Assembly (NCBI GenBank): GCA_905478295.1
Contig: CAJQHZ010000037.1
Span: forward strand, 1-64,000
Origin: an uncultured Flavobacteriales bacterium
Lineage (GTDB): Bacteria > Bacteroidota > Bacteroidia > Flavobacteriales > Schleiferiaceae
DNA: 64,000 nucleotides
Direction: 5' to 3'
Part shown: positions 1-8,638 of the stretch, in pieces
Position numbering within the stretch: position 1 is the stretch's first letter
How the letters are laid out: every line of letters starts with the position of its first letter
Program-made: the position numbers and the translations under genes
Notes under the pieces: model-generated
Told to the model about the DNA's origin: nothing
The model's database searches: none
Seen by the model: the letters and a program-made list of their open reading frames with translations, nothing else

Positions 1-2
1 GT

Positions 3-1598
3 GAACATGCAGGTCTCGAGGCATTGCGCCAATACGAAAAAGTCATAGAAGCGGGTGGAGACGGCGATGCCATGCAAAGAGCGCTGGATCATATTGAGGC
101 TACGGATGGATGGAATGTAGAAGGCCGGATACAGGAGATGCATGGAAAAATGAATCTGCCGGACATGGACAGGGTGATCGATTCCTTTTCCGGAGGCGAA
201 GTGAAACGACTTGCGTTGGCCCAATTATTTATTGAAGAGCCAGACCTCATCTTAATGGACGAGCCTACCAACCATTTAGACTTGGACATCATTGAATGGT
301 TAGAAGAGTACCTCATTCAATACCGTGGAGCCTTGCTAATGATCACGCACGACCGCTACTTTTTAGAGCGTGTTTGTGGGACGATATTCGAGTTGGAGAA
401 CAAGCAGTTCTACAAATACGAAGGGAACTACAGCTACTACCTCGAGCAGAAAGAGGTTCGCGAGGCGAATGAGGCAGCGAACTTGCATAAAGCGAAGCAA
501 CTGTTTAAGAAGGAATTGGACTGGATGCGTAAAACGCCGAGCGCGCGAACGGGTAAATCGAAAGACCGTATTGACCGATTCAAAGACATTAAAAAAGTCG
601 CAAAACAGCGCATCGATGACAGCGAAGTTTCTCTTGAGATCAACAGCCAGCGTCTGGGCGGAAAGATTTTAGAACTCCATAAATTAGGCAAGAGCTATCC
701 GAACCGTCTGCTGCTAGAAAACTTCAGTTACGTCTTTAAAAAAGGAGAGCGTGCAGGGATTGTAGGGCCTAACGGATGTGGAAAATCCACACTGCTTAAG
801 ATGATTATGGGGCTCGAAGCCCCTGATAAGGGAAAGATCATCACGGGCGAAACCGTGGTGTTTGGACACTACACACAAGATGGCATCATCGATAAAGGCG
901 AGTTAAAAGTCATTGAGGTTGTTCAGGAAATTGGTGAATACATCACTTTGAAGAAGGGTCAAAAACTCACTGCTTCGCAACTCTGCGAGCGCTTCCTTTT
1001 TGATGGGCACCAGCAGTACAGTTACGTAAGCACGCTCAGCGGCGGTGAGAAAAGAAGGCTGTTTCTGTTGACTATTTTAATGAAGAACCCCAACTTTCTC
1101 ATTCTGGATGAGCCGACGAACGACCTGGACATTTTAACGCTACAAGCTCTTGAAGAGTTTTTAGACGACTTCCCGGGCTGCCTGTTGGTGGTGAGTCACG
1201 ACCGTTATTTCTTAGATAAATTGTGCGACCATCTTTTTGTTTTTGAAGGCGGCGGTCGCATTAAAGATTTCAATGGGCATTATTACGAATGGCGTGAAGA
1301 GCAAAAACGTATTGATGCTATTCGTGTAGCGCAAGAAAAAATGGTAGTCGCCGTAACGGAAGAGGCACCGAAGGAAAAGGTAAAACTCAGTTTCAAGGAA
1401 CGCATCGAATGGGAGGCTTTACCGGAAGAAATTGCAGCTTTAGAAGCGAAACGCGATGCGTTGAATGCCGTATTTGAAGGAACAAACCAAGACCCTGAAG
1501 CGGTGGCACAAGCGGCAACAGAAATTAAAGCAGTACTGGCAGCGTTGGATGAGAAAGAAATGCGCTGGTTGGAATTGGCAGAATTTGCCGACGAATAA
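3..1598 (+). CDS. uup: ABC-F family ATPase, Uup-like (5' partial)
   Basis: Soluble protein with two ABC ATPase domains and no membrane segments, as in the ABC-F family, which acts on ribosomes or nucleic acids rather than in transport. The frame is open to the window edge (first whole codon at base 3), so the N-terminal Walker A is missing. Visible are the first signature SGGEVKRLALAQ and Walker B LILMDEPTNHLD, a charged linker, and the second domain with Walker A GPNGCGKST, signature LSGGEKRRL and Walker B FLILDEPTNDLD. The last ~70 residues form a charged helical tail of the kind found at the C-terminus of Uup, which separates it from EttA and resistance ABC-F proteins. The apparent internal TTG start at base 24 is only the first start-like codon after the edge. 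It lies 40 bases upstream of the next ABC gene. Confidence 0.9.
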   Translation, partial: EHAGLEALRQYEKVIEAGGDGDAMQRALDHIEATDGWNVEGRIQEMHGKMNLPDMDRVIDSFSGGEVKRLALAQLFIEEPDLILMDEPTNHLDLDIIEWLEEYLIQYRGALLMITHDRYFLERVCGTIFELENKQFYKYEGNYSYYLEQKEVREANEAANLHKAKQLFKKELDWMRKTPSARTGKSKDRIDRFKDIKKVAKQRIDDSEVSLEINSQRLGGKILELHKLGKSYPNRLLLENFSYVFKKGERAGIVGPNGCGKSTLLKMIMGLEAPDKGKIITGETVVFGHYTQDGIIDKGELKVIEVVQEIGEYITLKKGQKLTASQLCERFLFDGHQQYSYVSTLSGGEKRRLFLLTILMKNPNFLILDEPTNDLDILTLQALEEFLDDFPGCLLVVSHDRYFLDKLCDHLFVFEGGGRIKDFNGHYYEWREEQKRIDAIRVAQEKMVVAVTEEAPKEKVKLSFKERIEWEALPEEIAALEAKRDALNAVFEGTNQDPEAVAQAATEIKAVLAALDEKEMRWLELAEFADE

Positions 1599-1638
1599 CT
1601 AACTTTAGAACCGTACCTAACCTACTAATTGCACACCA

Positions 1639-2331
1639 TTGACCGATTCTAACGCCATACTTCAACTCCGCGATATTACACGCGACTTTAAAATGGGTGC
1701 ACAAACCGTGCACGTCCTCAAAGGCATTGACCTCGATATTTTTAAAAACCAGTACGTGGCACTTATGGGGCCTTCGGGATCTGGAAAGTCTACGTTGATG
1801 AATTTATTGGGTTGTTTAGATACGCCCACCGAGGGAACGTATGTACTCAATGGATCGGACGTAAGTGCGCTCGATGATAATGCATTAGCGGAAATCAGAA
1901 ACAATGAAATTGGTTTTGTTTTCCAAACGTTTAACCTCTTACCGCGCTCTACCGCGCTTGAAAATGTAGCACTTCCACTGGTTTACGCGGGCTGGGGAAA
2001 AGAAGAGCGTATTGCCAGGGCTTCGGAAGTATTGACACAAGTCGGTTTAGGCGATCGAATGGACCATAAACCTAACCAACTTTCAGGGGGTCAGCGCCAA
2101 CGCGTTGCGGTAGCACGCGCGTTGGTCAATAAACCCGCATTGATTCTCGCAGATGAACCTACAGGAAATTTGGATTCTAAAACGTCTGTAGAAATCATGA
2201 AATTATTCGATGAAATACAGGCTGCCGGAAATACCGTCATTTTAGTTACCCATGAAGAAGACATCGCCCAATACGCCAAACGCGTTATTCGTTTAGTCGA
2301 TGGAAATATAGATTCCGATCTTTCTAAATAA
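1639..2331 (+). CDS. ABC transporter ATP-binding protein (MacB/LolD type)
   Basis: A 230-residue ATPase of the MacB/LolD/FtsE class, which drives mechanotransmission by FtsX-like permeases rather than substrate import. Walker A is GPSGSGKST (about residue 45), the signature is [15 protein letters not shown] and Walker B is [12 protein letters not shown]. The frame has no ATG before codon 19 and meets a stop at 1618, so the TTG at 1639 is the likely start. No permease gene is adjacent in this window: the next gene, 6 bases on, is a peptidase. The cognate permease must be elsewhere. This is distinct from the second ATPase of the same class at 54773-55453, which sits with its permeases. Confidence 0.85.
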   Translation: MTDSNAILQLRDITRDFKMGAQTVHVLKGIDLDIFKNQYVALMGPSGSGKSTLMNLLGCLDTPTEGTYVLNGSDVSALDDNALAEIRNNEIGFVFQTFNLLPRSTALENVALPLVYAGWGKEERIARASEVLTQVGLGDRMDHKPNQLSGGQRQRVAVARALVNKPALILADEPTGNLDSKTSVEIMKLFDEIQAAGNTVILVTHEEDIAQYAKRVIRLVDGNIDSDLSK

Positions 2332-2337
2332 CATACA

Positions 2338-4506
2338 ATGAAAAGATTTGTAGTCCTTTTTATGTTAGTATTTGCGGCCGTCTCAGGTTTCGCACAAACC
2401 ACATTAACGTTAGAAGATGCCGTATTAAACGGTCGTAAATATTACCCGCAAGGGCTCATTATGCCTCAATGGATTCCAGAAACGGATACGTATTCCCACG
2501 TTACAGACGGCTACCAGAGTCTTGTAGTGGTGGACGCAAAGTCAGGCGAAGAATCGCGACGCATTACCGCTGGCGAAATCAATGAAACCCTTGAAGGCGT
2601 TGAAGTTTTCGGTAGACGGCCTAATTCAGACCGCACCGAAGTAAGCATTCGTGGAACCTGGATGTTGAATTGGCTTGACAAAAACACGCTGTATTTTACC
2701 GAAAAGGGAACGCTCTACACCTACGATATTGCAAATAAAACGACCTCTGCACAATATACCATGGCTGCTGGACATAGCAACCTGCACCTCAATTCCCAAC
2801 TAAACGCTGCATACACTGTAGGCAACAACGTGTTCGTAAACTGGATGGGCGAAGAGAGTACCGTTCAGGTGACCAAACATGAGGATCCTGATGTCGTCGC
2901 GGGCCAAGCGATTGCGCGCAGCGAATTCGGAATTACTGAAGGTTTATTCTGGAACAACGAAGGGGATGCCGTGGCCTTTTACGAGAAAAATGAGAGTGCT
3001 GTGGCCAATTATCCTTTGCTCGATATTTCCACCACCCCCGGCTCTTTGAATGAAATTAAATACCCGATGGCAGGTCAAGGCTCCGAATATGCCCGTGTTG
3101 GGGTGTATCACAAAGGGAAAAAGTCGCCCGTCTATCTGGATACCGACGGCGTTGAGCACGACCAATACCTCACCAACCTGAGCTGGTCACCGGACGGTAA
3201 AACCATTCTTCTAGCCATAGTAAACCGAGCACAAAACCACTACGATGTAGTCGCTTTCAATACGAAAAACGGAAAAAGAGGCGCCACTCTTTTGAGTGTG
3301 AGTAACGACAAATGGGCAGAACCGGAGCATCCCGCTTATTGGGTCAGTAACAAGGAATTTATATGGCTTACCGAACGTGACGGCTACATGAACCTCTACT
3401 TGCATACCACTAAAGGCGGATTAGTACAGCAATTGACCTCAAATGACTTTGAAGCTACCGGAATTCTAGGTCGCGATAAAAGTGACGACATCCTCTTTAC
3501 CGCAACAGGTGAAGACCCTCGCGAATCCCACCTTTTCAGCGTGAGTCTCAAGGGAAAACAGCGCCAGTTGACAACGGAAAGCGGAACGCACAACTCAACC
3601 GTACAAGAGGGCGGCTCGTATTTTATTGACAGTTACAGCAGCATCGACGTACCTTCGAAAACTGAATTAAGAAGCACGGCAGGAAAGGTCTTGCGCGAAT
3701 TGGCTTCTGCAAGCGATCCTTTCGAGGGCACAAACATTCGCAAGCCCACTCTGAGCAGTATTACAGGCCCTGACGGATCAACGCTTTACACGCGAACCTA
3801 TTTGCCTTTTGATTTCGACCCCGCGAAAAAATACCCCGTGCTTGTTTACGTCTATGGCGGACCGCATGCACAAATGGTTACGAACCGTTGGAACGGAGGT
3901 GGCCCGTTTTGGATGAACGAATTTGCCAATCGTGGGTACATTGTATTTACACTCGATAACCGAGGATCAGCGCATCGTGGGACAGATTTCGAACAACAGA
4001 TTCACCGCCAGTTGGGCACTGTTGAAATGGAAGACCAGTTGGCCGGGGTAGCCGACCTTAAATCCCTTCCTTACGTCGATGGCGAAAGAATAGCCGTACA
4101 CGGCTGGAGCTACGGTGGATTCTTGACTGCCTCACTCATGTTACGTCAGCCGGGCACCTTTAAAGTAGGTGTTGCGGGTGGTCCGGTGACCGATTGGAAA
4201 TACTACGAAGTTATGTATGGCGAACGCTACATGGACCGACCTGAAGAAAACGAGGAAGGCTATGCCGAAAATCGCCTGCACAACCACGTGGAAAACCTTG
4301 AAGGTGACTTATTGCTCATCCACGGCACCGTGGACAATGTCGTAGTCATGCAGCACAACCTCAGCCTCGTGAAATCCTTTATCGATGCTGGCGTACAAAT
4401 GGATTTCTTCCCGTACCCTATGCATCCGCACAATGTGCGCGGCAAGGACAGACTCCACCTGATGACTAAGGTGTTGAACTACGTGGAGGACAGCTTGGAG
4501 GAGTAG
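2338..4506 (+). CDS. Secreted S9 family dipeptidyl peptidase (DPP IV-like)
   Basis: Serine exopeptidase with an N-terminal signal peptide (MKRFVVLFMLVF...GFAQ), a beta-propeller domain typical of DPP IV over about residues 40-470, and a C-terminal alpha/beta hydrolase domain. The nucleophile motif GWSYGGF places the catalytic Ser at residue 591. The likely Asp is D666 in TVDN, and the His is H698 (or H696) in the MHPHN motif. At 722 residues it is the usual length for bacterial DPP IV, which removes Xaa-Pro (or Xaa-Ala) dipeptides from peptides in the periplasm. It starts 6 bases after the preceding ATPase gene. Two small Kazal-like lipoprotein genes and an S46 peptidase lie just downstream on the other strand, making this a peptide-degradation locus. 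Exact specificity cannot be read from sequence alone. Confidence 0.88.
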   Translation: MKRFVVLFMLVFAAVSGFAQTTLTLEDAVLNGRKYYPQGLIMPQWIPETDTYSHVTDGYQSLVVVDAKSGEESRRITAGEINETLEGVEVFGRRPNSDRTEVSIRGTWMLNWLDKNTLYFTEKGTLYTYDIANKTTSAQYTMAAGHSNLHLNSQLNAAYTVGNNVFVNWMGEESTVQVTKHEDPDVVAGQAIARSEFGITEGLFWNNEGDAVAFYEKNESAVANYPLLDISTTPGSLNEIKYPMAGQGSEYARVGVYHKGKKSPVYLDTDGVEHDQYLTNLSWSPDGKTILLAIVNRAQNHYDVVAFNTKNGKRGATLLSVSNDKWAEPEHPAYWVSNKEFIWLTERDGYMNLYLHTTKGGLVQQLTSNDFEATGILGRDKSDDILFTATGEDPRESHLFSVSLKGKQRQLTTESGTHNSTVQEGGSYFIDSYSSIDVPSKTELRSTAGKVLRELASASDPFEGTNIRKPTLSSITGPDGSTLYTRTYLPFDFDPAKKYPVLVYVYGGPHAQMVTNRWNGGGPFWMNEFANRGYIVFTLDNRGSAHRGTDFEQQIHRQLGTVEMEDQLAGVADLKSLPYVDGERIAVHGWSYGGFLTASLMLRQPGTFKVGVAGGPVTDWKYYEVMYGERYMDRPEENEEGYAENRLHNHVENLEGDLLLIHGTVDNVVVMQHNLSLVKSFIDAGVQMDFFPYPMHPHNVRGKDRLHLMTKVLNYVEDSLEE

Positions 4507-4622
4507 GTTTTGAGATTGAACAGAATCATCAATGGTATTTTTGCTCTGGTAGGACTTTAACTCATGATCATTATTATCCTTCAATGGTGGACGGCACTTT
4601 TAGACAAGATGAGTGCGGTGGG

Positions 4623-4838
4623 TTAGCGAATAATTTGATCGTTGCACGATATAAAGTCCAGTTCATCATAGCCATTGCATCGTGCAATGCAGGGATTAGC
4701 AAAAACCAAGGTATCGCTTTGAACAATAACGCATGTGGGACGATATTCTCGTGTACAGAGACAGGCCACTTCTGTGGGTGTTTCCTTAGAAACTCCACAA
4801 CTTGTCAGCAAAAATATTAGAGACAGCTTACGTAACAT
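4623..4838 (-). CDS. Kazal-like lipoprotein, predicted P1 Arg
   Basis: A 71-residue lipoprotein: signal sequence, lipobox LLTSC with lipidation Cys14, then a six-cysteine domain (Cys 26, 28, 36, 50, 54, 65). The segment CTREYRPTC matches the reactive-site loop of Kazal inhibitors, where the second residue after the second Cys is P1. By that alignment P1 is Arg30, predicting action on a trypsin-like protease. It is a tandem paralogue of the gene at 4838-5068: cysteine spacing is identical (1, 7, 13, 3, 10 intervening residues) and the two genes overlap by one base (TGATG on the minus strand), suggesting coupled translation. The last cysteine interval is shorter than in animal Kazal domains, so the fold is inferred. 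Function could also be structural or adhesive. Confidence 0.7.
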   Translation of the reverse strand: MLRKLSLIFLLTSCGVSKETPTEVACLCTREYRPTCVIVQSDTLVFANPCIARCNGYDELDFISCNDQIIR

Positions 4839-5068
4839 CAGTACGGCGGGCAGTTGATGAAATCATTCTGGCCAAAGCCGTCACACATCGCCTGACAAGC
4901 ATTGGAGTAACGCAAAATCTTACCATTACCTTGTATACAAACGGGGTCGTATTCCATCGTGCAAATGCAGTTGGGATTTGAGGGCGTTACATTTTCTACG
5001 GATTGCCAACTTGAGCACCCACTTAATCCAAGGACAATCACTGTCAATGTAAGAATTCGTTTCATCAT
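4838..5068 (-). CDS. Kazal-like lipoprotein, predicted P1 Met
   Basis: A 76-residue lipoprotein with signal peptide and lipobox LSGC (Cys18), followed by cysteines at 34, 36, 44, 58, 62 and 73. The stretch CTMEYDPVC and the later YSNAC agree with the Kazal pattern C-x7-C...YxNxC; by alignment P1 is Met38, which would suit chymotrypsin-, elastase- or subtilisin-like proteases. It is the first gene of a two-gene unit with 4623-4838. The promoter must lie in the short gap between this start and the terminator of the S46 gene at 5121-5145. The family assignment rests on cysteine spacing and the reactive-loop motif; inhibitory activity is not proved. Confidence 0.72.
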   Translation of the reverse strand: MMKRILTLTVIVLGLSGCSSWQSVENVTPSNPNCICTMEYDPVCIQGNGKILRYSNACQAMCDGFGQNDFINCPPY

Positions 5069-5112
5069 TCCAACGATTAAATTAACACATCTAATAAGCC
5101 AAATTCTGTGCC

Positions 5113-5147
5113 ATAAAAAAGTCCACGGACCTCTGGTCCGTGGACTT
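5113..5147 (-). terminator. Intrinsic terminator of the S46 peptidase gene
   Basis: Perfect 10-bp stem (5121-5130 with 5136-5145, arm GTCCACGGAC) with a 5-base loop, followed on the minus strand by six T. It lies 27 bases past the S46 stop codon and separates that gene from the Kazal-like pair. Confidence 0.9.
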
Positions 5148-5171
5148 CTCTATAATTTATAAGAGTACCGT

Positions 5172-7352
5172 TTACTTATTACGACGACGATTTTTACGTT
5201 TCTTCTTTCCTTGTACCACAGTCATTTCATCGACCAAATGACCGGCACCTGCATATTTATCAATGATAAACAAGGTGTAGCGGATATCAACAGAAATACA
5301 ACGTTGCAGCTGATCCTCGAAGAAGATGTCACCTGACATCGCCTCCCAGTTTCCATCGAACGCTGTTCCGATCAATTCACCGTCGCCGTTAATTACAGGA
5401 GAACCTGAATTACCACCAGTGATGTCGTTATTCGAGATGAAGTTCACCACTAAATCCCCATTCTCGTCTGCATAACGACCGTAATCTTTAGCGTTGTACA
5501 ACTCCTTCAAACGTGCAGGCACGATGAATTCGTCATTGCTCGGATCTTCTTTCTGCATCACACCATCCAACGTAGTTATATAGTCGTAGTGAACGGCGTC
5601 CTGCGGGTCGTAAGAACCCACAACACCCCAAGTCATACGGGGCGTAGAATTGGCATCCGGTGCAAAAGTTTTCTCAGGCATGGCTTGACGCAACCCATCC
5701 GTAAATAGACGGTAGCCCTTTTCCATTTTTTCGCTTACCTCAGCATTGCCTTGTTGGTTACCGAAGTACGTCATGATGAAACTTGAAGCGACTTTACCAC
5801 CCATATCTGCTTTCAGTGCATCAGCGTCCATAGTTTCCATCCAGGATTTTAGCGCATCGATTGATGCATAAATGGAGTTATCGTAAACCTCAGTAGCAAG
5901 TACTGTAACGTCACCACCCATGCTATCGCGAACTTCAGTGAAGATGCTCGGCTGTTGATCAGCTGGCACGTTTTCCATCCACATGCCCCACACTTTCGAG
6001 GCTAAAGCACGGTCAACATCCGCTTGGTATTCCCCGAAGTGGTCTTCAGCATAAGCCAACGCGGCTGCTTTGTCTGCTTCAAGATCTTCTGAGCTCGAAA
6101 GTGCGCTCAACATGCGTCCTAAACGGAACGCATACAGCGGCAAAGAAGCACCACGTATTCCGGCTTCCATTAGATAAACACCGCCTTTTACAGTGGCGTC
6201 CGTTGCAGCATACGCTTCATTCAATAAATCCAACGCCCCTGTATATTCGGCACGCGATGGGTCTGCTTGAGCCCACTCCATGTAACGTGCCTCGATGGCT
6301 TCTTTCTTCTCTTTTACACCGTTTTTCTTGAGCTGCTCTGTTTGACCGATGAAGTACTTCCAGTAGTTCGCTGTTGAAGCATAGTTAGAGGCCAACGCGA
6401 TACGCACCGCGTCGTCTGCGTCCATAGCCTTTTTCATGATGGCTAATTTCTGCGCACGAATCTCAACTACTGTTGGGTTGTAAAGATTGATCGCTTGTTC
6501 AATACCTGTAGAAGTAAGGAATCGATCCGTAGAACCAGGAAAACCAAATACCATACTGAAGTCTCCTTCTTTCACTCCATTTAAACTCACGGGCAAGTGA
6601 TGTTTCGGAGTCAAGGCTACATTATCTGCACTTGCATCGGCTGGATTTCCTTTAGCATCTGCATAAATGCGGAACATTGAAAAATCACCCGTATGACGGG
6701 GCCACATCCAGTTGTCTGTATCGCCACCGTATTTCCCAACGCTGCTCGGCGGTGCACCTACCAGACGTACATCTTTATACGTGTTGTAGACGAAGAGGTA
6801 GTATTCGTTATTGTGAAAGAAGCCGCGTACATACCCATTATGAACGGTACCTTCCGTTGCTTCTTTAGCCAATGCATCACCCACTTCCTTCGCTTTTGCA
6901 GCGCGCTGCGCTTCAGACATATCATCTGTGAGTTCGGCCATAACTTTATCTGTTACGTCCTCCATACGGACTAAAATAGCCGCAGTAAGTCCTGGATTCG
7001 TGCGCTCCTCTTCACGAGTCATCGCCCAGAAACCGTCCGTTAGGTAGTCGTTCTCAACGGTTGAATGCGAACGAATGGCATCGTAACCACAGTGGTGATT
7101 GGTCAGCATCAATCCCTGGTCAGAGATGATCTCGCCCGTACAAAAACCACCCAAAGAAACGATGGCGTCTTTAACAGATGCGTTATTAATATCGTACAAT
7201 TCTTCTGCGGTCAAATTCAACCCGTTTGCTTGCATCTCCGCCATATTGAGGCGCTTGATCAGCATAGGCAACCACATCCCTTCGTGTGCCGTAGAAACTA
7301 CAGAACTCAGGACCAAGGCTAGGGTTAGTAGGCCCGAAATAAATCTTTTCAT
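5172..7352 (-). CDS. S46 family dipeptidyl peptidase, DPP7-type
   Basis: Periplasmic serine dipeptidyl peptidase of family S46, found mainly in Bacteroidota. An N-terminal signal peptide is present. The catalytic triad is visible as LTNHHCGY (His86/87), the GDTDNW motif (Asp) and GGNSGSP (Ser649). Length (726) is normal. In Porphyromonas DPP11 the specificity residue Arg673 lies 18 residues after Ser655 and selects acidic P1 residues; in DPP7 this position is Gly. Here the residue 18 after Ser649 is Gly667 (FDGNWE), so the enzyme should prefer hydrophobic P1 residues like DPP7. The C-terminus ends in a very basic tail (GKKKRKNRRRNK). It is monocistronic, with its own terminator. Confidence 0.92.
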   Translation of the reverse strand: MKRFISGLLTLALVLSSVVSTAHEGMWLPMLIKRLNMAEMQANGLNLTAEELYDINNASVKDAIVSLGGFCTGEIISDQGLMLTNHHCGYDAIRSHSTVENDYLTDGFWAMTREEERTNPGLTAAILVRMEDVTDKVMAELTDDMSEAQRAAKAKEVGDALAKEATEGTVHNGYVRGFFHNNEYYLFVYNTYKDVRLVGAPPSSVGKYGGDTDNWMWPRHTGDFSMFRIYADAKGNPADASADNVALTPKHHLPVSLNGVKEGDFSMVFGFPGSTDRFLTSTGIEQAINLYNPTVVEIRAQKLAIMKKAMDADDAVRIALASNYASTANYWKYFIGQTEQLKKNGVKEKKEAIEARYMEWAQADPSRAEYTGALDLLNEAYAATDATVKGGVYLMEAGIRGASLPLYAFRLGRMLSALSSSEDLEADKAAALAYAEDHFGEYQADVDRALASKVWGMWMENVPADQQPSIFTEVRDSMGGDVTVLATEVYDNSIYASIDALKSWMETMDADALKADMGGKVASSFIMTYFGNQQGNAEVSEKMEKGYRLFTDGLRQAMPEKTFAPDANSTPRMTWGVVGSYDPQDAVHYDYITTLDGVMQKEDPSNDEFIVPARLKELYNAKDYGRYADENGDLVVNFISNNDITGGNSGSPVINGDGELIGTAFDGNWEAMSGDIFFEDQLQRCISVDIRYTLFIIDKYAGAGHLVDEMTVVQGKKKRKNRRRNK

Positions 7353-7377
7353 GCGTTGTTATTTCTGTTTGTAAATC

Positions 7378-7409
7378 AAAAGGAGCGCTGCCCTTTCAGG
7401 CAGCGCTCC
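7378..7409 (-). terminator. Intrinsic terminator of the odhAB operon
   Basis: Perfect 11-bp stem, GGAGCGCTGCC at 7382-7392 with its complement at 7399-7409, and a 6-base loop; a short T run follows on the minus strand. It lies just past the E2 gene and just upstream of the S46 peptidase. Confidence 0.85.
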
Positions 7410-7433
7410 CAAATATAAGAATTTAAGGCCTCG

Positions 7434-8627
7434 TTATAAGCCTAAGGCTTTACGAACATTCCCTTCCATCAGTACTTCTGCTGGATTTTCGAGCGCTTCT
7501 TTGATTGCAACTAAAGTACCCACACTTTCGCGACCGTCTATCACGCGGTGGTCGTAGCTCAATGCAACGTACATCATGGGACGAATCACTACCTCACCAT
7601 CCACAGCAACTGGGCGCTGAATGATGTTGTGCATGCCTAAAATGGCACTTTGCGGGGGATTGATGATTGGTGTAGAAAGCATGGAACCAAAAACGCCACC
7701 GTTGGTGATGGTGAAGGTTCCTCCTGTCATCTCATCCACGGTGATTTTACCGTCACGTACCTTTGATGCTAGGCGACCAATTTCACTTTCTACCCCAGCG
7801 AAATCTAACGTTTCTGCGTTGCGAACGACAGGAACCATCAATCCCTTAGGACCGCTTACAGCGACACTCACATCCACATAATCAAAGCTTACCAGCTCGT
7901 TACCGTCAATCATACTATTAGTAGATGGGTACATTTTAAGTGCACGTGTCGTAGCAAGCGTAAAGAAGCTCATAAAGCCTAATTTCACCCCGTGCTTCTC
8001 AAAGAACTCGTTTTTGTATTCGTTACGCAAGTCGAAAATCGGCTTCATATCTACCTCGTTAAAGGTGGTTAGCATCGCGGTTTCGTTCTTCACAGTAACT
8101 AATCTACTGGCCAATTTGCGACGAAGACTACTCATCTTCTTACGTGTCTGCGCACGTTCACCGTGGTCAGATGAACCCATAGAGGCTACTGCATCAATCA
8201 CATCTGCCTTCGTAATTCGCCCATCTTTACCGGTTCCTTTCGCTACAGATGCGCCCGTTTCGGCCATCATTTTCTTAGCAGCAGGGGAAGCAGTGCCTGT
8301 AGCATAGGTCGTTGCTGTTGGAGCTGCTGGAGCTGCCACAGGCTCAGGATTTGGGGCTGCTTCTGCCGGTGCTGCACTGCCTTCAGGGCGTGCGGCGCTG
8401 GTATCGATCAAACAAACGACTTGACCCACCTCAACCGTGTCGCCTTCCTCTGCCTTTAAGGTGATAATCCCGCCTTCTTCTGCAGGTAATTCAAGCGTTG
8501 CCTTGTCGGAATCGACCTCAGCAATGGCTTGATCTTTTTCTACATAGTCGCCGTCGCTTACCAACCAGGTTGCGATTTCAACTTCAGTAATGGATTCGCC
8601 TGGTGAAGGCACTTTCATTTCTAACAT
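7434..8627 (-). CDS. sucB: 2-oxoglutarate dehydrogenase E2 (dihydrolipoyl succinyltransferase)
   Basis: E2 core of the 2-oxoglutarate dehydrogenase complex of the TCA cycle, transferring the succinyl group to CoA. Domain order is classical: lipoyl domain with modified Lys42 in [10 protein letters not shown]; an Ala/Pro-rich linker (about residues 80-110); a peripheral subunit-binding domain (about 112-150, ending [10 protein letters not shown]); and the catalytic domain with YDHRVIDGR (His360, Asp364). A single lipoyl domain and the 397-residue length fit SucB rather than pyruvate dehydrogenase E2. It begins 11 bases after sucA ends, so the two are co-transcribed; E3 is not in this window. 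Confidence 0.95.
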   Translation of the reverse strand: MLEMKVPSPGESITEVEIATWLVSDGDYVEKDQAIAEVDSDKATLELPAEEGGIITLKAEEGDTVEVGQVVCLIDTSAARPEGSAAPAEAAPNPEPVAAPAAPTATTYATGTASPAAKKMMAETGASVAKGTGKDGRITKADVIDAVASMGSSDHGERAQTRKKMSSLRRKLASRLVTVKNETAMLTTFNEVDMKPIFDLRNEYKNEFFEKHGVKLGFMSFFTLATTRALKMYPSTNSMIDGNELVSFDYVDVSVAVSGPKGLMVPVVRNAETLDFAGVESEIGRLASKVRDGKITVDEMTGGTFTITNGGVFGSMLSTPIINPPQSAILGMHNIIQRPVAVDGEVVIRPMMYVALSYDHRVIDGRESVGTLVAIKEALENPAEVLMEGNVRKALGL

Positions 8628-8638
8628 ATCTGATAGAC

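Noticed and set aside
89-691. Open frames on the minus strand and other frames inside the ABC-F gene
   Set aside because: They are shadows of the long uup frame without starts, motifs or sensible composition; many similar frames over all large genes were left out for the same reason.
4584-4820. 78-codon plus-strand frame over the Kazal-like gene
   Set aside because: It overlaps the antisense gene fully and has no motif, whereas the minus strand has a lipobox and conserved cysteines.
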